The notes under the pieces: generated by a model
What the model saw: the letters and a program-made list of their open reading frames with translations, nothing else
Databases searched by the model: none
What the model was told of the DNA's origin: nothing
Source of the DNA: Sinorhizobium chiapasense
Lineage (GTDB): Bacteria > Pseudomonadota > Alphaproteobacteria > Rhizobiales > Rhizobiaceae
Assembly (NCBI RefSeq): GCF_036488675.1
Contig: NZ_CP133148.1
Span: 4,213,001 to 4,277,000, forward strand
Reading direction: 5' to 3'
Length of the DNA: 64,000 bases
Translations under genes and position numbers: made by a program
Part shown: piece after piece, positions 8,621 through 15,888 of the stretch
Position numbering within the stretch: position 1 is the first letter of the stretch
Layout: every line of letters starts with the position of its first letter

Positions 8621-8665
8621 GGCTCAGCTCCTGTCGACACGGCCGAGATCGCGCTCCGGCCCGAT
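8621..8665. repeat. left direct repeat: displaced copy of the 3' end of the SelW-like gene
   Basis: About 45 bp nearly identical to 9851-9895, in the same orientation. Read on the minus strand it encodes PERDLGRVDRS followed by a stop, against PERDLGHVDRS in the intact gene. It marks the left junction of an inserted segment. Confidence 0.8.
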
Positions 8666-8757
8666 GCACTCGTGCTTCCATGGCGCGCGGCGTCAGAAAA
8701 TCCGCCTGCACGCACCACCGCCACCAAAGCGTTCAGATCGCTGATGCCTACCTTCAT
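8666..8757 (-). pseudogene. LysR-family regulator, 5' stump only
   Basis: From the ATG at 8757, about 30 codons read MKVGISDLNALVAVVRAGGF then SDAARHGSTSAS, the first half of a LysR winged-helix DNA-binding domain. Similarity stops abruptly at the 45-bp repeat, where the sequence changes to the 3' end of the SelW-like gene in another frame. A normal LysR protein has ~300 residues, so more than 90 percent is missing. It is divergent from the reductase gene at 8852, the normal layout for a LysR regulator and its target. The reductase has presumably lost its native regulator. Confidence 0.75.
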
Positions 8758-8851
8758 TATTCGAAAATCCGCACAGCCTGTGCGGGTTGTATCAGGTAGT
8801 CGCACATTCGAACAACGCCTATCTGCGTTTCGTTAGATAGGGGGAAAGATC

Positions 8852-9727
8852 ATGACCATCAACGACCAAACTGGAACCTTGGGCAACCGCACCCTGAAGC
8901 GTGTTGGTTACGGCGCAATGCAGCTCGCCGGGCCTGGCGTGTTCGGCCCGCCCAGGGATCATGGCGCGGCAGTGGCCGTGCTGCGCGCGGCCGTGGATGC
9001 CGGCGTGGACCACATCGACACCAGCGACTTCTATGGCCCGCATGTCACCAACCGGTTGATCCGTGAGGCGCTCGCGCCCTATCCCGACGACCTCGTTATC
9101 GTCACGAAGATCGGCGCCCGACGCGGTGAGGATGGAGCGTGGCTCCCGGCCTTCTCAAAGGAGGAATTGAAGCAGGCGGTGGATAATAACCTGCGCAATC
9201 TCGGGCTCGACGTGTTAGAGGTGGTGAACCTCCGCATCATGTTCGATGCGCATGCCCCTGCAGAAGGGTCGATCGAGGCACCGCTTACCGCCTTGGCCGA
9301 GTTTCAGCAACAGGGCTTGGTGCGTCATATCGGACTGAGCAACGTTACGCCAGCGCAGGTTGCCGAAGGACGCCGGATCTGCGACATCGTCTGTGTGCAG
9401 AACCACTATAATCTGGCGCATCGCGCTGATGACGCTCTGATCGACGACCTCGCTCGCGACGGCATCGCCTATGTCCCTTTCTTCCCGCTTGGCGGGTTCA
9501 CTCCACTGCAGTCGTCCACCTTATCCGATGTCGCAAAGCGCCTTGACGCGACGCCGATGCAGGTCGCACTCGCATGGCTGCTTCATCGCGGGCCCAACAT
9601 TCTTCTGATCCCCGGCACATCCTCGGTCGCGCATCTGCGTGAGAACCTCGCCGCCGCCGACATCGCTCTCTCGGATGATACGCTCAAGGCACTGGACGGC
9701 ATGGCGGAAAGCTCCAGCTTCGGCTGA
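8852..9727 (+). CDS. pdxI: YdbC/PdxI-like aldo/keto reductase (pyridoxal reductase)
   Basis: A 291-residue NADPH-dependent aldo/keto reductase closely resembling E. coli YdbC (PdxI), which reduces pyridoxal to pyridoxine in vitamin B6 salvage. Signature stretches are GYGAMQLAGPGVFGPPRD at the N-terminus, HIDTSDFYGPHVTN with catalytic Asp and Tyr, and IVTKIGARRGED with catalytic Lys. The usual His position reads VVNLR, as in that subfamily. The C-terminal LLIPGTSSVAHLREN is the cofactor-binding region. A GGGGGAAAG ribosome site precedes the ATG. The gene lies in a segment bounded by direct repeats together with a truncated LysR gene, pointing to acquisition by transfer. Confidence 0.85.
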   Translation: MTINDQTGTLGNRTLKRVGYGAMQLAGPGVFGPPRDHGAAVAVLRAAVDAGVDHIDTSDFYGPHVTNRLIREALAPYPDDLVIVTKIGARRGEDGAWLPAFSKEELKQAVDNNLRNLGLDVLEVVNLRIMFDAHAPAEGSIEAPLTALAEFQQQGLVRHIGLSNVTPAQVAEGRRICDIVCVQNHYNLAHRADDALIDDLARDGIAYVPFFPLGGFTPLQSSTLSDVAKRLDATPMQVALAWLLHRGPNILLIPGTSSVAHLRENLAAADIALSDDTLKALDGMAESSSFG

Positions 9728-9759
9728 CGATCTGAAGCTAGAAAGCGATCCCACTGCTT

Positions 9760-9781
9760 CGCAACGCCTTCTTGCGTTGCG
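9760..9781 (+). terminator. stem-loop after the pdxI-like gene
   Basis: A perfect 8-bp stem CGCAACGC/GCGTTGCG with a 6-nt loop lies 33 nt after the stop codon. There is no T run, so termination activity is uncertain. Confidence 0.4.
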
Positions 9782-9850
9782 GCGCGACTACGCTCCTCAG
9801 GCGCCTCGAATGCCACTCCGAACGCCGCCGTGATAGTGCTGGAGCAACTG

Positions 9851-9895
9851 GCTCAGCTTCTGTCGACATGACCGAGATCGCGCTCCGGCTCGATC
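9851..9895. repeat. right direct repeat (native 3' end of the SelW-like gene)
   Basis: This copy is part of the intact SelW-like gene; the near-identical copy sits at 8621-8665. The two bracket the pdxI-like insertion. Confidence 0.8.
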
Positions 9896-10134
9896 ACGTC
9901 GCGGATCCGCTGCTTCAACTCCTTCGGCCCAGGGAAGCCGCCGTCGCGTTTGCGCTCCCAGACGAGCTCGCCATCGACCCGGATCTCGAAATTGCCGCCA
10001 GTGCCGGGGATCAGCGCGACTTCGCCGAGCGCGTCGCCAAAGGTCGACAGCAGCTCCTGCGCCATCCAGCCGGCGCGCAGCAGCCAGTTGCACTGGGTGC
10101 AATAGAGGATTGTGACGCGGGGCTTTTCGCTCAT
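9853..10134 (-). CDS. SelT/SelW/SelH (Rdx) family selenoprotein-like protein, Cys form
   Basis: A 93-residue Rdx-family protein with a thioredoxin-like fold. The redox motif is CTQC at residues ~12-15 (YCTQCNWLLRAGWM), with Cys where some homologues carry selenocysteine. The GTGGNFEIRVDGELVW and RDGGFPGPKELKQRIRD stretches are typical of the family. It probably takes part in thiol redox chemistry; the substrate is unknown. It ends in the 45-bp sequence that is duplicated at 8621-8665, so its original downstream neighbour was probably the YqaA gene. Confidence 0.88.
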   Translation of the reverse strand: MSEKPRVTILYCTQCNWLLRAGWMAQELLSTFGDALGEVALIPGTGGNFEIRVDGELVWERKRDGGFPGPKELKQRIRDVIEPERDLGHVDRS

Positions 10135-10162
10135 CTCATGCTTCCTGCCTGTGCTCGGACGA

Positions 10163-10267
10163 TACAGCGCCGCGCGTCTTATCAGACGCGCAAAGGACGC
10201 TGTAGGACTTTTATTTGCTGCATGTTTTTGTCCTTAAATCGGGTACGATTTAAGGAAACATGCAGTA
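10163..10267. repeat. RIME-type mosaic repeat, full copy
   Basis: Two adjacent hairpins. The first is CAGCGCCGCGCGTC/GACGCGCAAAGGACGCTG, ending at TGTAG. The second is CTGCATGTTTTTGTCC... pairing with ...GGAAACATGCAG around TTAAATC/GATTTAA. The same element recurs at 11366, 25252, 41475 and partly at 42601 and 62044. Confidence 0.85.
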
Positions 10268-10419
10268 GTGGCGGTTCGGAGCCGCAACAACCAGCCTCTT
10301 CACGCACACATCACACACATGTCAACTTTCATAGTCATGTTTTTATCGGCGGGAGTCTTGTATTGCGAACGGCGCCCGGCAAGAGAATTGCTGCAGTGCA
10401 ACCAATTCCAGAGGAAATC

Positions 10420-10875
10420 ATGACCGACACCACCGCTACGACCGCCCGCCCGCGCGCGATCCTGCCGGCCCTCGAAAAGATCTATCTGCCGCTCGGCACC
10501 TTCGCGGAAACGCTGCTGCGTGTGCTTGCCGGTGCGCTGCTCGTCACCCATGGCTACGGCAAGATCCTCGATCCCTTCGGCGCCATTGGCATGGTGGAAG
10601 GCCTGGGCTTTTATCCCGGCGCCTTCTGGTCGCCGCTGCTCGCCGCCACCGAATTCTTCGGCGGCATCTTCATCGCCATCGGCTTTCTGACCCGCCCCGC
10701 CGCTTTCGCGGCCACAATCGTGCTGCTGGTCACCGTCTATTTCCACGGCATTGTGCAGGGTCAGGGGCTCGGCGGCGCCGAGAAATCGATCCTTTGGGCC
10801 GCAATCACCTTCTTCTTCGTCATGCGCGGCGCCAACAGCCAGTCGGTCGACGCCAAGCTTGGCAAACAGTTCTGA
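10420..10875 (+). CDS. DoxX family membrane protein
   Basis: A 151-residue integral membrane protein of the DoxX family with four predicted helices (~30-50, 70-92, 98-118, 125-142). Family hallmarks are RVLAGALLVTHGYGKI in helix 1, FWSPLLAATEFFGGIFIAIG in helix 2 and the ILWAAITFFFVMRG end. DoxX proteins are small quinone-linked or redox-homeostasis membrane proteins, mostly of unknown substrate. GAGGAAA sits five bases before the ATG at 10420. The gene is preceded by a mosaic repeat. Confidence 0.9.
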   Translation: MTDTTATTARPRAILPALEKIYLPLGTFAETLLRVLAGALLVTHGYGKILDPFGAIGMVEGLGFYPGAFWSPLLAATEFFGGIFIAIGFLTRPAAFAATIVLLVTVYFHGIVQGQGLGGAEKSILWAAITFFFVMRGANSQSVDAKLGKQF

Positions 10876-10888
10876 TCTCTTGCTTTTT

Positions 10889-10913
10889 GACGCGGCCTCT
10901 CGTCGGCCGCGTC
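10889..10913. terminator. stem-loop between convergent DoxX and Rnk-like genes
   Basis: The stem GACGCGGCC/GGCCGCGTC has a 7-nt loop and lies between two convergent genes. There is a T run only on the 5' side, so it is at best a weak terminator. Confidence 0.45.
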
Positions 10914-10926
10914 TCGCTTCGCATGA

Positions 10927-11328
10927 TCAATATGATCGGGTGACGCTGCGGATCGTCATGCGATGCGCCTTCCCCGCCCGGTCGAGCCAGTCGATCGACT
11001 GTCCGACGGAAAGACCGATCAGCGCGGCGCCGATCGGCGTCAACACCGAAATTCTGCCCGCTTCGATATCGGCTTCGCCGGGATAGACCAGCGTCACCTC
11101 CTTGGCAAAGCCATTGTCGGCATCGAAGGCGACGGTCGAGCCCATCTGCACGCTGTCCTTCGGCAAATCCCGTGTCGCGACGCGCGCCCGTTCGAGTTCG
11201 GAAAGCAGCGTTTCGGCGACGTCGGGCACGCGGTCGAGTGCCGACATGGCGAGTGCGGTAAGGCGCGCGTGGTCCTCGGCATTGATGACGATCGGTGGAA
11301 GTTTCTTGCGGTTTGCTGTGTCCGCCAT
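10927..11328 (-). CDS. rnk: Rnk-like regulator of nucleoside diphosphate kinase (GreA/GreB C-domain)
   Basis: A 133-residue protein of the Rnk group. An N-terminal helical part (~1-50, LTALAMSALDRVPDVAETLL) is followed by a GreA/GreB-type C-terminal domain with GSTVAFDADNGFAKEVTLVY and SVLTPIGAALIGLSVGQSID. Rnk binds RNA polymerase near the secondary channel and affects nucleotide metabolism and alginate/stress genes in gamma-proteobacteria. The coiled coil of true Gre factors, with its acidic tip, is short here, so it should not be a cleavage factor. I favour the ATG at 11328; an in-frame ATG at 11352 is also possible. Confidence 0.85.
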   Translation of the reverse strand: MADTANRKKLPPIVINAEDHARLTALAMSALDRVPDVAETLLSELERARVATRDLPKDSVQMGSTVAFDADNGFAKEVTLVYPGEADIEAGRISVLTPIGAALIGLSVGQSIDWLDRAGKAHRMTIRSVTRSY

Positions 11329-11365
11329 GATGATATCCGTGTCTGTGCGCATGGTTGCCTACGCG

Positions 11366-11456
11366 CATGTTTCCTCGAATCCGAACCGAGGAAACATGCA
11401 GCAATTCAAAGTGCCGCAGCGTCCTTGCGTGCCTGACGCGGCGCGCGGCGCTGCAG
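11366..11456. repeat. RIME-type mosaic repeat, diverged copy
   Basis: The order is inverted relative to 10163-10267: first a CATGTTTCCTCG/CGAGGAAACATG hairpin, then a GCAGCGTCC...GGCGCTGC unit joined by CAATTCAAAGTGC. The remaining ~340 bp up to 11800 contain no convincing gene. Confidence 0.75.
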
Positions 11457-11800
11457 AGGCGCCATGATCGCGAGTGTTCCTGTGAAATGTTTTTTGCGCT
11501 GGCCGCACTGAAGTCCGTGGATGGTCGCAGACGTCTCGATGCGAAAGGCTCCCCTTCCCCGGAGAGCGCACGCATCCGGGCCGGGGTCAGGTTCCTGCGA
11601 TAGGGCAGACCCGGAAAAAACAACGGAAATGGATCGCAAGCGTCGACATGGCCCAAAGGTCGGAAAGTTCGCCGACGAAGTCAAGGCCGGCGATCGCCTC
11701 TTGAACGGCGGCGGCGGCCGTGGTCAACCTAGCCCACGGCGCGCCGGTAGGCATTCGGGCCACCCGCGGCGTTGCGAACTCGTGATGGAGGAGGTTGGTC

Positions 11801-12292
11801 ATGAGCGAAGCGATCGAGGGTGGCTGCTTTTGCGGGCGCATCCGCTACCGATTGAAGAAGCGCCCGATGTTCGTCCATTGTTGCCACTGCAGCGACTGCC
11901 AGCGGCAGGTGGGAAGTGCTTTCGCGATCAACGGCCTCGTCGAGGCGGAAAACGTCGAACTGCTCAAGGGCGAGCCCGTGATGGTTACACTGCCGACCGA
12001 CAGCGGCCGCCCGCACGACGTCTATCGCTGCGCCGACTGCCAGTCGGCGCTCTGGAGCGATTACGGCCGGCGCAAGTGGCTGTCCTTCGTGCGCGTCGCA
12101 ACGCTCGACCGGCCGTCGGATTTTCCGCCGGACGTGCACATCTATACGCGCTCGAAACTCGACTGGGTGGCGCTGCCGGCGGGCGCCAAGACTTTCGAGG
12201 AATATTACGACATGCAGGCGCTCTGGCCGAAGGAGAGCCTGGAGCGGCGCGATCGGGCCTACACCAAGGCGAAAGGACAGGCGCAGCCGTGA
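11801..12292 (+). CDS. GFA family protein (glutathione-dependent formaldehyde-activating-like)
   Basis: A 163-residue zinc protein of the GFA family. Conserved cysteine clusters are GGCFCG (~8-13), HCCHCSDCQ (~29-37) and RCADCQSALW (~80-89), which hold two zinc sites. The name comes from Gfa of Paracoccus, reported to speed S-hydroxymethyl-glutathione formation; most paralogues have unknown substrates. A strong GGAGGAGG precedes the ATG at 11801. Its stop overlaps the GTG start of the next gene by four bases, so the two are translationally coupled. Confidence 0.88.
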   Translation: MSEAIEGGCFCGRIRYRLKKRPMFVHCCHCSDCQRQVGSAFAINGLVEAENVELLKGEPVMVTLPTDSGRPHDVYRCADCQSALWSDYGRRKWLSFVRVATLDRPSDFPPDVHIYTRSKLDWVALPAGAKTFEEYYDMQALWPKESLERRDRAYTKAKGQAQP

Positions 12293-12840
12293 CGGAGAGC
12301 GAGCGCAGGAAGATGGCGGCCGGCGGGTGGTATTGCTGCCTTGATCCGGAACTGGATGAATTGCGCGATCGCGCCCGCAAGGCGGTTCACCAACACAACA
12401 CCCTGCCGCCGGACGAACGCGGCAGCCTGGCCCCGGGCTTGAGGGCGCTCTTTGCCGATGTTGCCCCGGACGCCTTCGTCGAGGCGCCATTTCATTGTTC
12501 CTACGGCATGAACATAACGCTCGGCGCCCGCGTCTACCTGAACGCCGGCTGCACGATCCTCGACAGCGCGCCCGTCGTCATCGGGGCCGATACGATGCTC
12601 GGACCGGGCGTGCAGATCTATTGCGCCGAACACCACAAGGATCCGGCCCTGCGCCGGGAGGGACTGGAACTCGCCCGCCCCGTGGCGATCGGCGAGAACG
12701 TCTGGATCGGCGGCGGCGGGATCATTCTCGCCGGTGTGACGGTCGGCGACGGCGCGATCGTCGGCGCGGGCGCGGTGGTGACACGCGATGTTGCCCCGGG
12801 CGCGACGGTGGTGGGGAATCCGGCGCGAGTTCTGCGGTGA
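12289..12840 (+). CDS. maltose/galactoside O-acetyltransferase-like hexapeptide transferase
   Basis: A 183-residue acetyl-CoA-dependent sugar O-acetyltransferase (NodL/LacA/Maa type). It has an N-terminal Mac domain (MAAGGWYCCLDPELDELRDR) and a left-handed beta-helix of hexapeptide repeats (CTILDSAPVVIGADTMLGPG; VWIGGGGIILAGVTVGDGA). The catalytic His lies in CAEHHKDP. The start is GTG at 12289, overlapping the GFA stop codon as GTGA; an ATG eight codons further in is the alternative. The substrate is unknown, and the protein acts in the cytoplasm. Confidence 0.87.
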   Translation: MTESERRKMAAGGWYCCLDPELDELRDRARKAVHQHNTLPPDERGSLAPGLRALFADVAPDAFVEAPFHCSYGMNITLGARVYLNAGCTILDSAPVVIGADTMLGPGVQIYCAEHHKDPALRREGLELARPVAIGENVWIGGGGIILAGVTVGDGAIVGAGAVVTRDVAPGATVVGNPARVLR

Positions 12841-12872
12841 CGTCCGAAGAAGAGAGCAGGAGCTTTTCATCA

Positions 12873-13382
12873 ATGGCCGATAACGTGGTGCTACAAGTCA
12901 GGCCGGCGCGCTCCGACGACGTACCGTCGCTTTGCGCCTTTCTGAACGAGATCATACAGATGGGCGGCACGACCGCCCACGAAGTGCCCTTCACCGATGA
13001 GAGCTTTGCCGCGCATTTTCTTTCATGTCCGGGCTTCATCAGCTGCTATGTTGCAGACGATGCCGATGGCCGGCCTTGCGCCTTCCAGGCCCTGGAGCGC
13101 TGGGATGCTCTCCCCGAGAGCTGGGCGGATATCGGAACCTTCGCTCGTCCGCACGGGAAAGTGCGTGGCGCGGGAACGGCGCTTTTTGCTGCCACCAAGG
13201 CACACGCTTTCGAGGCTCGCCTTGAGGCGATCAACGCGACGATCCGCGCCGACAACGCCGGCGGGCTGGCCTACTACGCCAAAATGGGCTTCGTCGATTA
13301 CAAGATCGAGAAGACGGTGCCGCTGAAGGATGGCCGGCCGGTCGACCGCATCTCGAAGCGGTATCTGCTTGGTGTGCGATAG
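12873..13382 (+). CDS. GNAT family N-acetyltransferase (phosphinothricin acetyltransferase-like)
   Basis: A 169-residue GNAT protein. RPARSDDVPSLCAFLNEII at the N-terminus is the usual first strand and helix. The acetyl-CoA loop region is around GTFARPHGKVRGAGTALF, and INATIRADNAGGLAYYAKMGF is the conserved C-terminal motif of the PAT/RimI type. It probably acetylates a small amine or amino acid; the substrate is unknown. It starts 32 bp after the sugar acetyltransferase, with AGGAG upstream, and is probably the third gene of that operon. Confidence 0.87.
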   Translation: MADNVVLQVRPARSDDVPSLCAFLNEIIQMGGTTAHEVPFTDESFAAHFLSCPGFISCYVADDADGRPCAFQALERWDALPESWADIGTFARPHGKVRGAGTALFAATKAHAFEARLEAINATIRADNAGGLAYYAKMGFVDYKIEKTVPLKDGRPVDRISKRYLLGVR

Positions 13383-13388
13383 AGGGGC

Positions 13389-13688
13389 TCAGAAACCTTG
13401 GAATGCGAAATCCGTGGCGGCGACAATGTCGTCGCGCCGGCTCGACAGATCCGCGACCATCTCATCGAGTTCGTTCACTGAGATCGCAGCCAGGAGATGG
13501 ATAGCGATAACGCAGGCGTCCCCGCCGATGGTCACGCGTGGATTGAGGCGTGACATGACATGACCGATGTCGGACACCCGAATGAGCGGCGCGACAATTC
13601 TGGTCTTCAGCGCGTCGAAGAGGTCGGCCTGGAGATCGACCACCAATGTCTCGGCCTGCTTCAAACGGTAGACATGAAACCGGGCCAT
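13389..13688 (-). CDS. ccdB: CcdB family toxin
   Basis: A 99-residue CcdB-like toxin. CcdB poisons DNA gyrase through its C-terminal residues. The family fold is recognisable in ARFHVYRLKQAETLVVDLQA, TRIVAPLIRVSDIGHVMSRL and NPRVTIGGDACVIAIHLLAA. In F-plasmid CcdB the toxic end is Trp-Gly-Ile; here it is FAFQGF, so the gyrase contact may differ or be weaker. The start codon overlaps the ccdA stop (TGATG), as usual for coupled toxin-antitoxin pairs. Confidence 0.9.
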   Translation of the reverse strand: MARFHVYRLKQAETLVVDLQADLFDALKTRIVAPLIRVSDIGHVMSRLNPRVTIGGDACVIAIHLLAAISVNELDEMVADLSSRRDDIVAATDFAFQGF

Positions 13689-13921
13689 CAGAACTGCCGA
13701 TGTTTCGTCAGGGGCAGTCCGCGCTTTTCGACCAGGGTGTTGGCATCGGCGATCGCTTTCGCGTTCTCAACGCGCCAGAGCTTTTCCCGTTCGGTCTTGA
13801 TCGCTTGCGCGATGCCTTCTTCCGCCGCGCGCGAAACGTTGATCTTCAGATCGCGCGCCTTTGAAAGCAAATCGGCGTCGAGGGAGAGATTGGTCGGGCG
13901 CCGTGCGGTTGATCGCGTCAT
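13688..13921 (-). CDS. ccdA: CcdA family antitoxin
   Basis: A 77-residue antitoxin. The N-terminus (RSTARRPTNLSLDADLLSKA) is a ribbon-helix-helix DNA-binding domain. The C-terminal half (EREKLWRVENAKAIADANTL) is the toxin-neutralising tail. It is the first gene of the pair, with ccdB overlapping by one base. A perfect 18-bp-arm palindrome lies eight bases upstream of the start and is the likely autoregulatory operator. The pair sits between lepA and a GNAT gene, with no other mobile-element sign. Confidence 0.92.
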   Translation of the reverse strand: MTRSTARRPTNLSLDADLLSKARDLKINVSRAAEEGIAQAIKTEREKLWRVENAKAIADANTLVEKRGLPLTKHRQF

Positions 13922-13928
13922 GTTCGTT

Positions 13929-13971
13929 TTCCCATGAAGATGCGCACATTATATGCGCATCTTCATGGGAA
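13929..13971. promoter_or_regulatory. perfect inverted repeat, likely ccdAB operator
   Basis: The arms are TTCCCATGAAGATGCGCA (13929-13946) and its exact reverse complement (13954-13971), separated by CATTATA. It sits between the lepA stop and the ccdA start. It could also end lepA transcripts, but lacks a T run. Confidence 0.7.
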
Positions 13972-13979
13972 GAAAACAA

Positions 13980-15806
13980 TCACTCGTCGCCCATCTTCAA
14001 CGCCGCGATAAACGCTTCCTGCGGGATCTCCACCTTGCCAAACTGGCGCATGCGCTTCTTGCCTTCCTTCTGTTTTTCCAGAAGCTTGCGCTTGCGGGTG
14101 GCGTCGCCGCCGTAGCACTTCGCCGTCACGTCCTTCCGGAGCGCCCGAACCGTTTCGCGGGCGATGATGCGGCCACCGATTGCGGCCTGGATCGGGATCT
14201 GGAACATGTGCTGCGGGATCAGGTCTTTCAGCTTTTCGCACATGACGCGGCCGCGCTTTTCCGCGGCCGACCGGTGGACGAGCATCGACAGCGCGTCGAC
14301 CGGTTCGCCGTTGACGAGGATCGACATCTTGACGAGGTCGCTCTCGCGATAGTCGGAAAGGTTGTAGTCGAACGAGGCGTAGCCCTTGGAGATCGACTTC
14401 AGCCGATCGTAGAAATCGAAGACCACTTCGTTGAGCGGCAGATCGTAGGTCAGCATCGCCCGGTTGCCAACATAGGTCAGTTCCGTCTGGATGCCGCGCC
14501 GGTCCTGACAGAGCTTCAGGATGCCGCCGAGATATTCGTCCGGCGTCAGGATCGTCGCCCGGATCCACGGTTCGCGAAATTCGGTGATCTTGACGACGTC
14601 CGGCATGTCGGCCGGATTGTGCAGCTCCTTCTCGGTGCCGTCCGTCATGGTCAATTGATAGACGACCGAGGGGGCGGTCGCGATCAGGTCGAGGTCGAAC
14701 TCGCGCGACAGCCGTTCCTGGATGATTTCGAGATGCAGGAGCCCCAGGAAGCCGCAGCGGAAGCCGAAGCCGAGGGCGGCGGAGGATTCCATTTCGAACG
14801 AGAACGAGGCGTCGTTGAGCCTGAGCTTGCCCATCGCGCCGCGTAGCTCCTCGAAATCGGCGGCATCGACCGGGAAGAGGCCGCAGAACACCACCGGCTG
14901 CGCCGGCTTGAAGCCCGGCAGCGCCTCCGCCGTCGGGCGCTTGTCCTCGGTGATCGTATCGCCGACGCGGGTATCGGCCACTTCCTTGATCGAGGCGGTG
15001 ATGAAGCCGATCTCGCCCGGGCCGAGCGAATCCATCGCCACCATCTTCGGCGTCAGCACGCCGACGCGCTCGATCGTGTATTTCGCCCCGGTGCCCATCA
15101 TGCGGATGGTCTGGCCCTTGGTCAGCACGCCATCGATGATGCGCACGAGAACCATGACGCCGAGATAGGTGTCGTACCAGCTGTCGACGAGCAGCGCCTT
15201 CAGCGGCGCCTTCTCGCCACCGGAGCTCTTCGGCGCCGGCAGCTTGTGGACGATCGCCTCGAGCACGTCCGGAATGCCGAGGCCGGTCTTGGCCGAGATC
15301 AGCACGGCGTCGGAAGCGTCGATGCCGATCACTTCCTCGATCTGTTCCTTGATCCGCTCCGGTTCGGCCGCAGGCAGGTCGATCTTGTTGAGCACGGTGA
15401 CGAGCTCGTGGTTGTTGTCGATCGCCTGATAGACGTTGGCGAGCGTCTGGGCTTCGACGCCCTGGCTCGCGTCGACGACGAGCAGCGAGCCCTCGCAGGC
15501 CGAAAGCGAGCGCGAGACTTCATAGGCGAAGTCGACGTGGCCGGGCGTGTCGATGAGGTTCAGCACATAGGTTTCGCCGTCATTGGCCTTGTAGTGCAGG
15601 CGCACGGTCTGGGCCTTGATGGTGATGCCGCGCTCGCGCTCGATGTCCATGCTATCCAGCACCTGCTCGGACATTTCGCGCTCGGCAAGACCACCGGTCG
15701 ACTGGATCAGCCGGTCGGCGAGCGTCGATTTGCCGTGGTCGATATGGGCCACGATCGAGAAGTTGCGGATGTGCGACAGGGGCGTCTTGGAAGATGTTGT
15801 GCTCAT
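13980..15806 (-). CDS. lepA: elongation factor 4 (LepA), ribosomal back-translocase GTPase
   Basis: A 608-residue translational GTPase. The G motifs are AHIDHGKS (P-loop), RGITI (switch I), DTPGH (switch II) and NKID. Domains follow in the order G, II, III, V, and the LepA-specific C-terminal domain ends in a basic stretch ([20 protein letters not shown]). It binds ribosomes and affects translocation or initiation under stress. I choose the ATG at 15806 ([20 protein letters not shown]); an in-frame ATG three codons upstream at 15815 is also possible. Confidence 0.98.
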   Translation of the reverse strand: MSTTSSKTPLSHIRNFSIVAHIDHGKSTLADRLIQSTGGLAEREMSEQVLDSMDIERERGITIKAQTVRLHYKANDGETYVLNLIDTPGHVDFAYEVSRSLSACEGSLLVVDASQGVEAQTLANVYQAIDNNHELVTVLNKIDLPAAEPERIKEQIEEVIGIDASDAVLISAKTGLGIPDVLEAIVHKLPAPKSSGGEKAPLKALLVDSWYDTYLGVMVLVRIIDGVLTKGQTIRMMGTGAKYTIERVGVLTPKMVAMDSLGPGEIGFITASIKEVADTRVGDTITEDKRPTAEALPGFKPAQPVVFCGLFPVDAADFEELRGAMGKLRLNDASFSFEMESSAALGFGFRCGFLGLLHLEIIQERLSREFDLDLIATAPSVVYQLTMTDGTEKELHNPADMPDVVKITEFREPWIRATILTPDEYLGGILKLCQDRRGIQTELTYVGNRAMLTYDLPLNEVVFDFYDRLKSISKGYASFDYNLSDYRESDLVKMSILVNGEPVDALSMLVHRSAAEKRGRVMCEKLKDLIPQHMFQIPIQAAIGGRIIARETVRALRKDVTAKCYGGDATRKRKLLEKQKEGKKRMRQFGKVEIPQEAFIAALKMGDE

Positions 15807-15888
15807 GGGCCGCATATAGCAGCGCGATCAGGCGGCGCAAAGCGGGAAATGAAGGCTTCGTTCACTATGTTTTGGCCGCTCCCGCCGC

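Noticed and set aside
11521..12840. Plus-strand frame extending the sugar acetyltransferase far upstream
   Set aside because: Its first half overlaps the GFA gene in another frame and has shadow composition. The true start is the GTG at 12289 coupled to the GFA stop.
12495..13382. 295-codon frame joining acetyltransferase shadow and GNAT
   Set aside because: Only the part from 12873 matches a GNAT protein and has its own ribosome site; the N-terminal part is out of frame with the real upstream gene.
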